Shown here piece by piece: positions 1 to 7,145 of a stretch of DNA of 64,000 nt. The notes below the pieces were generated by a model. That model was not told the origin of the DNA. It saw only the letters and a list, made by a program, of their open reading frames with translations, and ran no database searches. A program made the position numbers and the translations under genes. Each line of letters starts with the position of its first letter. Positions within the stretch are counted from its first letter, which is position 1. This DNA is from Bacteroidales bacterium M7 (lineage in GTDB: Bacteria > Bacteroidota > Bacteroidia > Bacteroidales > Muribaculaceae), in assembly GCA_001689515.1 (NCBI GenBank), contig LUJR01000035.1, forward strand, positions 1 to 64,000, written 5' to 3'.

Positions 1-101
1 CAATTCAACCGGCTTTTGCTACTGACCCAAAATATCACCCCAAATGTCCACATCGCCTTATTTTGTTATTTTTCATGTCATATTTAAAGTGTGTATATGG
101 C

Positions 102-140
102 AAAAAAATCCTGTGGGCAGGGATTGCTTACAGGATTTTA
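102..140 (-). terminator. Rho-independent terminator downstream of the tRNA-Ser remnant
   Basis: On the minus strand a 9-bp perfect stem (106-114 pairing with 130-138) with a 15-nt loop is followed by a run of seven T (plus-strand A at 102-108). It lies just 3' of the tRNA fragment and most likely ends the host tRNA transcript, which suggests that positions 1-147 are chromosomal flank. Confidence 0.7.
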
Positions 141-147
141 AGATTAG

Positions 148-216
148 CGGAGTGACCGAGATTCGAACTCGGGATACGCTTTTGGCGTATACACGCTTTC
201 CAGGCGCGTGCCTCTC
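148..216 (-). tRNA. 3' part of tRNA-Ser(GGA), probable phage attachment site
   Basis: Read on the minus strand, the segment has an anticodon arm (loop CTGGAAA, anticodon GGA at 201-199), a long variable arm typical of serine tRNAs (TATACGC...GCGTA), a perfect T arm with TTCGAAT, and the acceptor 3' strand TCACTCC plus G. The matching 5' acceptor strand (GGAGTGA) and a normal D arm are absent upstream: the sequence beyond about 216 does not pair with the acceptor and has an over-long D-loop. The simplest reading is the core duplicated by integration at the 3' end of tRNA-Ser, with the intact tRNA at the other phage end outside the window. A tRNA scanner might still call it as a degenerate full tRNA. 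Confidence 0.7.
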
Positions 217-243
217 CAGTATATCAGCCTGCATTACAGACGT

Positions 244-336
244 TTATACTATAAGAGCTTTGCATTTGCGGGTGATTTGCGCAAGAGCCGCAATTTTAAC
301 ATTTTTTGTTGGCCTCGCCAACTCTTGCTCTGTCAC
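244..336 (-). CDS. possible 30-aa peptide next to the attachment site
   Basis: A GTG-started frame of 30 codons begins directly after the leader of the minus-strand promoter at 336-383 and stops at TAA just before the tRNA remnant. It reads as a basic peptide (MTEQELARPTKNVKIAALAQ...). The only support is its position behind a promoter of the phage's shared type. The transcript could equally be a short RNA. I recognise no family. Confidence 0.2.
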   Translation of the reverse strand: MTEQELARPTKNVKIAALAQITRKCKALIV

Positions 337-383
337 TTCATATTTGCTATGCAAAGTTACACGCTTTTAATCATATTTGCAAA
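336..383 (-). promoter_or_regulatory. leftward operator-controlled promoter facing the attachment site
   Basis: On the minus strand there is an exact consensus operator (TTGCAAATATGATTA, within 368-383), a -7 box TAACTTTG (359-352) and a leader copy AGCAAATATGAAG (348-336). Operator to leader spacing is about 33 bp, as in the other promoter cassettes of the window. The operator overlaps the last codons of the 371-658 gene. Confidence 0.6.
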
Positions 384-658
384 TCTTTTGTGAGATTTTT
401 CATCAAAACGAGTAATTCGTCATCTTCAACAAGCCTGTCAAGTTCAGATTCGTTGAAATGGGGGCAAGACAACACGCCTATTGTTTCGGCGAGTCGATAC
501 ACACGGCTAAATAAGGCTCCCCTCTCCATAGGAGAAGCCGGGAGAGATTCTGGCAGGATCGTCAGCAAACGACAACCCCAGCCAGAACACTCAGGAGTAA
601 GGCGACACCAGTCGGCATTAGAGCGCAACCGGCAACAGTCATTTATGTTTGAGCACAT
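371..658 (-). CDS. small Cys-rich protein, repressor operon
   Basis: This 95-aa protein lies 48 bp downstream of the repressor gene on the same strand, so the two probably form a leftward lysogeny operon. The N-terminal third is rich in Cys and Trp (MCSNINDCCRLRSNADWCR, then CSGWGC at about residues 24-29), suggesting metal binding or a disulfide-rich fold. The C-terminal half is acidic and helical. Its last codons carry the operator of the next promoter. I do not recognise the family. Position suggests a role in lysogeny or superinfection control, which is inference only. Confidence 0.55.
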   Translation of the reverse strand: MCSNINDCCRLRSNADWCRLTPECSGWGCRLLTILPESLPASPMERGALFSRVYRLAETIGVLSCPHFNESELDRLVEDDELLVLMKNLTKDLQI

Positions 659-706
659 TCTTGATTCTTCTGAGGAAGAGGTTATGATAATACTGTTGTA
701 AGAATG

Positions 707-1213
707 TCAAACTGTTTTTTTAATTCCTACGCCAAGTTCCTCCTCGCGCTGCTCAATATCGAGCTCACGCGCATTGAGGGCCGCTTCCCTTTCATTGAGT
801 TCTCGCTCAAACTCGGTAAGACGCGCCGACCGCTCGTTCACCTGATCGAGCATATCCACAACTTTGTGGAGAAGTCCACTGATGTCAGCAAGACTCCCCT
901 CTGGAACAGAAGTTGTTTCGTGAGCCGGAACTTCCTCAACCGGCTCCACTTCTTCAGGTTCGGTATTAAGCACATTGCCCTCTCCTGTGAAAAGGTAAGA
1001 TTTGTTCACTTCGGGAAATTTTTCACAGATGAGGTTTACAATCCCAGGGTTAAACTTCTTCGTCCGGCCTCTCATAAGGTCGAATATCCTCTGGTAGTTT
1101 ATGCCCAGGGCGTCGGCGAACTTGGGCGCGGTCAGCCCGACGGCTGCCAGCACCTCTTGAATGATGCGTTGGGTGGTAGGAATAAATTCGTCCTGCCTTA
1201 CATTTTCCTTCAT
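707..1213 (-). CDS. XRE/CI-like phage repressor with coiled-coil tail
   Basis: 168 aa. Residues about 14-75 look like a helix-turn-helix of the XRE/CI kind common in Bacteroidales phages (TAPKFADALGINYQRIFDLM, then a recognition-helix region ending LFTGEG near 78). A Glu/Pro-rich linker follows at about 83-105, then a long charged helix (about 112-160) with heptad-like spacing that should dimerise it. There is no peptidase domain, so relief of repression probably does not use RecA-type self-cleavage; the antirepressor at 41946-42788 is a candidate inactivator. It is transcribed leftward, divergent from the replication operon, with operators on both sides of its promoter. It is the leading candidate for the protein that binds the TTGCNNATATGATTA operators across the window. 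Confidence 0.85.
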   Translation of the reverse strand: MKENVRQDEFIPTTQRIIQEVLAAVGLTAPKFADALGINYQRIFDLMRGRTKKFNPGIVNLICEKFPEVNKSYLFTGEGNVLNTEPEEVEPVEEVPAHETTSVPEGSLADISGLLHKVVDMLDQVNERSARLTEFERELNEREAALNARELDIEQREEELGVGIKKTV

Positions 1214-1218
1214 ATTTG

Positions 1219-1261
1219 CTATTGTATTATAACTACTTTTCTTTTCTTATCATTTCCGCAA
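1219..1261 (-). promoter_or_regulatory. repressor promoter with operator
   Basis: Upstream of the leftward repressor gene the minus strand shows an operator variant TTGCGGAAATGATAA (1261-1247) and a leader AGCAAATATGAAGG that contains the ATG. The -7 position holds TATAATAC, a poor match to TAnnTTTG, so this promoter may be weak or need activation. The operator suggests autoregulation. Confidence 0.5.
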
Positions 1262-1276
1262 CAACACATCGTGAAG

Positions 1277-1368
1277 TTGCAAAGATGATTAAAAAATGTT
1301 AAATCTAAGCAGAACTTGCAAATATGATTATTTCAATTTTGCCATTATTGCGAAAATGATTATATTTG
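1277..1368 (+). promoter_or_regulatory. main rightward early promoter with three operators
   Basis: TTTG at 1338-1341, a 19-bp spacer and TATATTTG at 1361-1368 give a near-ideal Bacteroidetes promoter. Operators TTGCAAAGATGATTA (1277-1291), TTGCAAATATGATTA (1316-1330) and TTGCGAAAATGATTA (1348-1362) surround and overlap it; the last lies between the two boxes, so binding should block polymerase. A fourth look-alike begins at 1366 and a leader box TGCAAATAAG lies at 1421-1430. With the leftward operator at 1247-1261 this forms a lambda-OR-like divergent switch. Confidence 0.7.
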
Positions 1369-1455
1369 CACTACGATAACGGCTCAGACCGCCACAAAGA
1401 TAAGCAATTTCTCGCTTAAATGCAAATAAGAGTTTAAATCAAAAACAGCAGAAAG

Positions 1456-1563
1456 ATGAGCAAATCCACAATGATTCATCACGAAATCTCCGAGTGTGGT
1501 TATCAATTTCCACGCTCGGAGCTCGCGGCAGCCGAGAGAAAGGAGGTCGCATGGAAAGTATAG
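1456..1563 (+). CDS. 35-aa leader-type peptide, start of the early operon
   Basis: This short frame (starting MSKSTMIHHEISECGY) follows the early promoter and leader box directly. It ends at TAG 1561-1563, overlapping the ATG of the next gene at 1551, an arrangement that supports real, coupled translation. I recognise no family; it may only set the translation level of the next gene. Confidence 0.35.
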   Translation: MSKSTMIHHEISECGYQFPRSELAAAERKEVAWKV

Positions 1564-1760
1564 CAGTGAAGAAACTGCCAATCTCTCCGACTATTAGAGC
1601 GCTCTCTATCGGAGAAACGGCAATCTTCCCCATTGAGCAGAGCAGTTCAGTCACTGCGGTATGTAGCAAATTCCGCAAGGAGATGGCCCGGATTGGATGG
1701 GAAGCGGAAGTCAAGTACGACCGACGCACTTTCACCGTATCGGTGCACCGCACCAAATAA
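1551..1760 (+). CDS. small early protein, Bacteroidales phage type
   Basis: 69 aa from the ATG at 1551; an earlier in-frame start at 1494 would add a poorly composed tail. The opening (MESIAVKKLPISPTIRALSI) followed by a segment on fitting gene expression level and a basic C-terminus resembles small early proteins often seen beside replication genes in Bacteroidales phages. It may be a small DNA-binding regulator, but no motif proves this. A leader box TGCAAATAAG (1761-1770) follows directly, 50 nt before the ATPase gene. Confidence 0.6.
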   Translation: MESIAVKKLPISPTIRALSIGETAIFPIEQSSSVTAVCSKFRKEMARIGWEAEVKYDRRTFTVSVHRTK

Positions 1761-1819
1761 TGCAAATAAGAACCGCCGCATTAGCGGCACAAACTAAATA
1801 TCAATAAAAACAATTCAAA

Positions 1820-2770
1820 ATGGGACTCATTAAGAAATCCAATGAATTGGTCATACCCTCGACTGTCAAGATGATGATCTACGGTCAGGCCGGTATGGGT
1901 AAGACCACGGTGGCGCTCTCTGCGCCTAAACCGCTTTTGCTTGACTTCGACAACGGTGTTAAGCGTGTAAACATGGCCCACCTCGAAGGCGTTGACATCG
2001 TTCAGGTGGACAACTGGGGTGAAATCCAGCAACTTCTTCAGCAGAGTCAGTCTGAACTCGCCCCTTATCAGACAATAGTCGTCGATACCATCGGCAAGAT
2101 GATGGACTTCATCGTGGATTATTGCTGCAACGGCCGTCAGCCTCAGATTAGAGATTGGGGCCGCATCAACCAGGAATTCACATGGTTCACCCGCGCACTT
2201 TCGGCCCTCAACAAGCATATTGTCTTTGTTGCCCACCGCGACACTCGTAAGGAAGGCGAAGATACCGTATTCATTCCGGCTCTCCGCGAAAAGTCCTACA
2301 ACTCCATTGTAACCGAACTCGACCTGCTCGGCTACCTCGAAATGAAATCAGAGCGCGGCGTTCAGGCCCGAACAATCACATTCGATCCCACCTCTCGCAA
2401 TGATGGCAAGAACACCTGCAACCTCCCATCGGTGATGAGGGTGCCAACTGTCCTCAACGCGCAGGCTCAGCCTACTGCCCCCAACGTGTTCATCGCAGAC
2501 AAGGTTATCAACCCCTATCTCTCGATGCTCGAAGTCAAGGCCGAGGAACGTCGCAAGTATGACGAACTCATCGAGGCCATCACTGAAGATGTTAACAACA
2601 TCACAGATGCGCGCTCGGCCAACGACTTCGCTGCAAGAATCAAAGAATACAAACACATCGGCAGTTCAATGGCTAAGGCCCGTTCTCTATTCGGTGCTAA
2701 GGTCGCTGAACTCGGACTCGTTTACGATTCCGAAACCAAGACCTACAACGATGCAGAACCGGCAGCCTAA
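1820..2770 (+). CDS. AAA/RecA-like phage ATPase (Sak4/AAA_24 type)
   Basis: 316 aa. The Walker A motif GQAGMGKTT is at residues 22-30, a Walker B strand TIVVD at 86-90, and a polar sensor strand (HIVFVAHRD) around 135-143. Size and motif order fit phage nucleotide-binding proteins of the AAA_24/Sak4 group, RecA-like ATPases that help single-strand annealing recombination or load at replication forks. The C-terminal 100 residues are helical and charged. It opens the main replication operon, and the adjoining RecB-like nuclease gene overlaps its end by 20 nt, so the two probably form a recombination pair. Confidence 0.85.
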   Translation: MGLIKKSNELVIPSTVKMMIYGQAGMGKTTVALSAPKPLLLDFDNGVKRVNMAHLEGVDIVQVDNWGEIQQLLQQSQSELAPYQTIVVDTIGKMMDFIVDYCCNGRQPQIRDWGRINQEFTWFTRALSALNKHIVFVAHRDTRKEGEDTVFIPALREKSYNSIVTELDLLGYLEMKSERGVQARTITFDPTSRNDGKNTCNLPSVMRVPTVLNAQAQPTAPNVFIADKVINPYLSMLEVKAEERRKYDELIEAITEDVNNITDARSANDFAARIKEYKHIGSSMAKARSLFGAKVAELGLVYDSETKTYNDAEPAA

Positions 2771-3620
2771 CGTAAAGTTCCGCTTCTATGCGACTTTGCT
2801 CGACGGCTTTACCGACTACCTTAACAGCGATATAATCTACGAGAAGTATTGGGGTTGGAGCGAGAATCCGCCCCATACTCTCGAAGAGTTCAGACAGAAA
2901 CAATTCCAATCTCTCATTGACCGCATCAACCGTGTGCCATTCGACAGCGAAGCGGCAGACAAAGGAACTGCGTTCAATGAGCTTGTTGATTGCCTGATTG
3001 AAAATCGCAAGCCATCGGAGAAGTTCAAGTTCGAGCGTGTTGTGGAGCCGGAGGTAATAGAGCGCGTGACCGGGCAAGTAGATGGTTGTGGGCCAGACGA
3101 ACGTTGGGCCGATGTTTCGTATGAGGACAATCCCAATGCCGGAAAGGTAGTCGGGATTCGTGCCCACTACAATAACCGGGTATTCTACTTTGACATCAAA
3201 TTGGTGCGTGAGTTTTCCAACTACTACAAAGGCGCTCTCACACAGCAGTTCGTATCTGCCATCGTACCGACAGCCTTTGGCGATGTTGAGGTGTACGGAT
3301 ATGTTGACGAACTGATGCCTCAGTCGGTTCACGACATCAAGACAACCGGTCGCTACTCAGTCGGAAAGTTTAAGGATCATTCCCAGCACATTGTCTATCC
3401 ATACTGCTATTGGAAGAATGGCATGCCTCCCATGCTATTCGAGTACAACATAGCGGAGATAGACAAGTACGGACGATGGGAAACCTTTACGGAATCCTAT
3501 ATGTTCGTGCCGGAGCGTGATGTGCCTCGCCTTGTTGCACGATGCGAGGATCTGATACGATTCTTATTGAAATACCGACATCTGATTACAGATAAGAAAA
3601 TCTTCAACGAAGCATCGTAG
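2751..3620 (+). CDS. PD-(D/E)XK exonuclease, RecB/Cas4-like
   Basis: 289 aa from the ATG at 2751, chosen because it overlaps the upstream gene's stop region and removes a low-quality N-terminal extension. Key residues: a GTAFNEL segment near 72-78 (motif I region), DE at 186-187, D195-I-K197 (the D-x-K catalytic pair) and Q212/Y216 in a HSQHIVYPYCYW helix, matching the motif order of RecB-family nucleases. Such nucleases partner with phage annealing ATPases in recombination and end processing. The motif I His is replaced by Asn, which is a little unusual. Confidence 0.8.
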   Translation: MQNRQPNVKFRFYATLLDGFTDYLNSDIIYEKYWGWSENPPHTLEEFRQKQFQSLIDRINRVPFDSEAADKGTAFNELVDCLIENRKPSEKFKFERVVEPEVIERVTGQVDGCGPDERWADVSYEDNPNAGKVVGIRAHYNNRVFYFDIKLVREFSNYYKGALTQQFVSAIVPTAFGDVEVYGYVDELMPQSVHDIKTTGRYSVGKFKDHSQHIVYPYCYWKNGMPPMLFEYNIAEIDKYGRWETFTESYMFVPERDVPRLVARCEDLIRFLLKYRHLITDKKIFNEAS

Positions 3621-3621
3621 T

Positions 3622-4020
3622 ATGGTAACGATGGCTACACTTATAAAGAATAGAACCGAGGGAACGAGAATAAGCCGCTCTTTGGTAGAAATGATAGAAA
3701 GCTTGCCGGAAGGCAAGTACCGAATCATCATTGAACCGCAGAGCGTACATCACTCTGTACCCCAACGTAAACTATTATTTATGTGGCTATCGTTACTGGC
3801 CCGTGAAACCGGAAACAGTAAAGTATCACTGTATAACTATTACTGTAGAAAGTTCCTATTGGAAGATATGCCGAGCGTGTCGCAGATGACATCAGCCCAG
3901 CTCACGCACTTTATGCACGAGATCGAGGCCGATGTTGCCGGCACGCTCGGCTTTACTTTACCAATTCCGGAAGACGGCGATGAATTCATTGCATTTCTTA
4001 AAGACTACAAAGACAAATGA
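3622..4020 (+). CDS. NinB/Orf-like recombination mediator candidate
   Basis: 132 aa. The middle segment, with a conserved pattern around VHHSVPQRKLLFMWLSLLAR, resembles the NinB/Orf family of phage recombination mediators (a start like 'E..RS..QNR.lW..L'), which bind SSB and single-stranded DNA. The rest is helical with an acidic C-terminus. It sits between a recombination nuclease and a helicase, which supports this. The assignment is from pattern resemblance only. The last four bases overlap the start of the helicase gene. Confidence 0.5.
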   Translation: MVTMATLIKNRTEGTRISRSLVEMIESLPEGKYRIIIEPQSVHHSVPQRKLLFMWLSLLARETGNSKVSLYNYYCRKFLLEDMPSVSQMTSAQLTHFMHEIEADVAGTLGFTLPIPEDGDEFIAFLKDYKDK

Positions 4021-5291
4021 AATACCAACTCAGGGATTATCAGCAGGAGGCTTCTGATGCAGCAATTCGTTTCTTCCGTTGTAGCGGCAATGAGAACGGA
4101 CTTCTTGTGCTACCTACTGGTGCCGGTAAATCACTTGTAATTGCCGATATAGCCCATAGACTTGATGGTAATGTTCTTGTATTTCAACCCTCCAAAGAGA
4201 TACTTGAGCAGAACTACGCCAAGTTGAAAAGCTACGGAGTGGAAGATTGTTCAATATATTCCGCCTCATTCAACAGCAAGGAGATAAACCGAATAACATT
4301 CGCAACAATCGGAAGTGTAAAGTCCCACATGGAAGACTTCAATCACTTCAGGTACATCATAGTTGATGAGTGTCACGGTATAAATCCGCAAGGAGGTATG
4401 TATAAGGACTTTTTCGATTGTGCAGCGCGTAAAATCCTCGGTTTAACAGCGACTCCCTACCGTCTGAGCGCATCACTTCAGTACACTGATTCTAATGGAA
4501 AAACAGTATTCCGGCCTAAAGACGAACACGGGAGCCAGGAATTTGATGACAAGTTACACAGCCGAGAAATCACGGCTGAGAACAAATGTATCCTTAAATT
4601 CCTTACCCGCACACGCCCAAGAGTCTTTCACAAAGTCATATATCAAGTTGCGATTCAGACACTGCTCCAGCGAGGCTACTTGTCTAAGCTGAACTACTAT
4701 GACATGACAATTCTCCCGCAGGAAGGATTGCGTCGCAACTCCACCGGCATGGACTTCGACGATAGGAGCCTATTTGAAGAATATCAGAGAGTCAATCTTC
4801 AGGATTACCTTGTGAGTATCATCAAACGCTTGCAACAGCCAAAAAGTGGGATTCCACGCAAAGGTATATTGGTATTCACTAAGTTCCTTGAAGAAAGCGA
4901 GGCATTGTGCAAGAGCATCGATGGCTGTGAAATGCTAAGCGGTGAAACCAAGAAAAAAGATCGAGAACGAATCATCAATGATTTCAAGTCAGGCAAGATT
5001 AAAGTTCTTGCTAATGTCGGCGTGTTGACAACCGGCTTCGACTACCCGGAGCTAGACACTGTTGTTATGGCCCGACCCACGATGTCGTTGGCAATGTATT
5101 ATCAGATACTTGGCAGGGCAATACGCCCTCATAAGGACAAAGAAGCCGGGTGGATTGTCGATTTATGTGGAAACATAAAAAGGTTTGGCAAGGTCGAGGA
5201 TTTGAGCCTGATAGAGCGGAAACCCGGAGAATATATTATTCAAGGTATTGCAGACAATCAGTGTAAGCAACTTACTAACTGCTATTTTTGA
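4017..5291 (+). CDS. SF2 DEAD/DEAH-type helicase
   Basis: 424 aa. Motif I PTGAGKS (33-39), motif II DECH (117-120), motif III-like TATPYR (144-149) and motif VI YQILGRAIRP (around 362-372) define a superfamily 2 helicase of the UvsW/Res-subunit kind used by phages in fork restart or branch migration. No nuclease or specificity domain is attached. It overlaps the previous gene by 4 nt (ATGA) and ends one base before the methyltransferase start, so the operon is tightly coupled. Confidence 0.9.
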   Translation: MKYQLRDYQQEASDAAIRFFRCSGNENGLLVLPTGAGKSLVIADIAHRLDGNVLVFQPSKEILEQNYAKLKSYGVEDCSIYSASFNSKEINRITFATIGSVKSHMEDFNHFRYIIVDECHGINPQGGMYKDFFDCAARKILGLTATPYRLSASLQYTDSNGKTVFRPKDEHGSQEFDDKLHSREITAENKCILKFLTRTRPRVFHKVIYQVAIQTLLQRGYLSKLNYYDMTILPQEGLRRNSTGMDFDDRSLFEEYQRVNLQDYLVSIIKRLQQPKSGIPRKGILVFTKFLEESEALCKSIDGCEMLSGETKKKDRERIINDFKSGKIKVLANVGVLTTGFDYPELDTVVMARPTMSLAMYYQILGRAIRPHKDKEAGWIVDLCGNIKRFGKVEDLSLIERKPGEYIIQGIADNQCKQLTNCYF

Positions 5292-5292
5292 T

Positions 5293-6285
5293 ATGGAAAA
5301 GAATAGTTTGGCCGACCGCTTCATTGTTCCACCTTACTCTGTCATCGATGCCCGGAAAGGCTCATGGAAAGAGCGTAAAAAGGTGTGGCTGTCAGAGATT
5401 GGAACCGTAGCAAATAGCCGGGAAGAAACGCTGTATGAATCCCTTGCTATGCGTATGCCTGATTTATATGTATCAACTTACGAACACCGCAAGCAACTCG
5501 GCATATCTTTCAAAGACTATGTGCAACGATATGTTGATAAAGAAGTGTTGGAGAAAGAAATGCAGAAGATGCCATTCTATGGAGTGAGCTGCTTCGACCC
5601 AGTGCTTGCGGAGATTATTTATCATTGGTTTACGCCAGGTTCTAATTCAAAAATATTCGACTGCTTTGCCGGTGATATAACTAAGGGATATGTGGCGACG
5701 AAATGCGGGCACATATTCACTGGTATAGAATTGCGGAGTGAACAGGTAGAGGAAAACAAGGTCAGGTGCGCCGAACTTGGAGTTAATGCCAGGTACGTAC
5801 AAGATGACGGCCGCAACGTTGTGAACCATCTGGGGTGTGCGACGCAGGATTTGTTCATTACCTGCCCTCCATACTACGATTTAGAGATATATAGCAATAA
5901 CGCTAACGATGCTTCAGCAAGACAAACTTATAGGGAGTTTCTGACGGTTATTGATGAGGCAATCACACAATCTCTGATAAGCCTCAAGAAGAACCGCTTT
6001 GCAGTGGCTATCGTGAGCGACATAAGGGATAAGGCCGGGGCCTATTCTTGTTTCCCAGAGGATATTATCAGTATCTTTCGTAGGCGTGGCTGCATATTAT
6101 GGAATGACATAATCTACTTGAATAACGATAGCCATGCGCAGATCAGAGCTGCTCAATACATGAATCGTCGTAAAGTAGTAAGAATGCACCAGCGGGTACT
6201 TGTGTTTTACAACGGGCGCCCCAGTTCTATACAAAAGTATTTCGGGAAAATCAGCAACTATGATACGAGAGGCAATCAAGAATAG
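5293..6285 (+). CDS. DNA methyltransferase (N4/N6 class)
   Basis: 330 aa from the ATG at 5293. A SAM-binding motif I-like segment (IFDCFAGDITKG, 121-132, then TGIEL) is followed at 191-194 by CPPY, the variant of the catalytic (D/N/S)PP(Y/F) motif IV in amino-methyltransferases. A C-terminal part with RVLVFYNG resembles DNA modification methylases found with phage ParB-like proteins. The order motif I then IV is consistent with a stand-alone modifying enzyme. There is no restriction partner nearby, so it most likely protects phage DNA or modifies it for regulation. Confidence 0.8.
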   Translation: MEKNSLADRFIVPPYSVIDARKGSWKERKKVWLSEIGTVANSREETLYESLAMRMPDLYVSTYEHRKQLGISFKDYVQRYVDKEVLEKEMQKMPFYGVSCFDPVLAEIIYHWFTPGSNSKIFDCFAGDITKGYVATKCGHIFTGIELRSEQVEENKVRCAELGVNARYVQDDGRNVVNHLGCATQDLFITCPPYYDLEIYSNNANDASARQTYREFLTVIDEAITQSLISLKKNRFAVAIVSDIRDKAGAYSCFPEDIISIFRRRGCILWNDIIYLNNDSHAQIRAAQYMNRRKVVRMHQRVLVFYNGRPSSIQKYFGKISNYDTRGNQE

Positions 6286-6670
6286 AATAGCGGATCTTGG
6301 ACTATCGCAAAGAGAGATATGTTCTTATGCCGGAATGAGGGAACAAAACCTAAGTTCTTTCCTCTGCGGTACGAGGTCATTCTCTATGCGTAAATTAACC
6401 GCACTGTTGGAGATACTCGGCTTGACTGTCGGCGATGCTCGATACGTAGTCGGCAAATATCCTCCGGCAGAAATATACCTTGCTGTGGCGGATAGGATTT
6501 CAGAGCGCGGACTGAAATTGCGTGAGTTATCCTCCCTTTGCAGCGTAAATGAATCATCACTTTCTCTCTTCCTCAAAGGACGTCGCTTGCTTGAATTAGA
6601 GTCTTTGGAGCGTGTTATGACTGCACTTGGACTTGAATTGGTAAGTTATGGACGTCCTCAACTTCTATGA
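6260..6670 (+). CDS. double helix-turn-helix (two XRE-like modules) protein
   Basis: 136 aa; the start at 6260 lies inside the end of the methyltransferase gene. Two similar HTH modules follow each other: residues about 1-60 (LSQREICSYAGMREQNLSSF) and about 70-130 (LKLRELSSLCSVNESSLSLF), each ending in a G-x-R turn and an ALGL-type helix. The protein looks like a tandem Cro-like regulator able to bind two adjacent half-sites. A split version of the same two-module design occurs at 29046-29502. Confidence 0.75.
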   Translation: MIREAIKNRIADLGLSQREICSYAGMREQNLSSFLCGTRSFSMRKLTALLEILGLTVGDARYVVGKYPPAEIYLAVADRISERGLKLRELSSLCSVNESSLSLFLKGRRLLELESLERVMTALGLELVSYGRPQLL

Positions 6671-6688
6671 ACTAATACATCACATCCA

Positions 6689-7144
6689 ATGGCAACAAGA
6701 AAAGATTCATATAATATGCGTGTTCTTCAGGCAATCCGTGAGGGGCGCGACCCAAAGACTGTAAAGCGTCCAAAGAGAGATCCGTCTGAGGGCCCCACCG
6801 AAAGCCAAATACAGCAATCATGTATCAAGTGGTTCCAAATGCAGCATAGAGCATTGTGGGAAGATGGTGTGCTATTTCATATAGCCAACGAAGGGATACG
6901 CCTTGGAGGACAAGGTGGCCGTATAAAGCGAGAGGGAATAGTGAAAGGCGTGGCAGACTTATGTTTGGCAATCCCCCGGCATGGTTATGGGGCACTCTAC
7001 ATTGAAATGAAACGCCCCGGTTGTTATCAGCAACCGGAGCAGAAAACGTGGCAGAAGAATATCGAGCGCCACGGCAACAAGTATGTAGTCTGTAAATCCC
7101 TTGACGAGTTTATGGTTACCATAAACCGCTATCTCGCTCAATAG
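6689..7144 (+). CDS. VRR-NUC domain nuclease
   Basis: 151 aa. The core matches VRR-NUC nucleases of the PD-(D/E)XK superfamily: TESQIQQSCIKWF (E near 38), IANEG, a KGVADLCLAIP strand (D near 90), YIEMKRPG (catalytic E-x-K near 107-109) and a later QKTWQ helix. Phage VRR-NUC proteins act as structure-specific or Holliday-junction-type nucleases. The N-terminal 30 residues are basic. It lies 18 bp after the double-HTH gene and 1 bp before the initiator gene. Confidence 0.85.
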   Translation: MATRKDSYNMRVLQAIREGRDPKTVKRPKRDPSEGPTESQIQQSCIKWFQMQHRALWEDGVLFHIANEGIRLGGQGGRIKREGIVKGVADLCLAIPRHGYGALYIEMKRPGCYQQPEQKTWQKNIERHGNKYVVCKSLDEFMVTINRYLAQ

Positions 7145-7145
7145 A

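Noticed and set aside
148..240. complete tRNA-Ser gene
   Set aside because: The 5' acceptor strand and a normal D arm are absent; only the 3' part is complementary.
44..370. 108-codon rightward frame across the tRNA remnant
   Set aside because: It is the translation of the tRNA fragment and flanks; the RNA structure on the minus strand explains the sequence.
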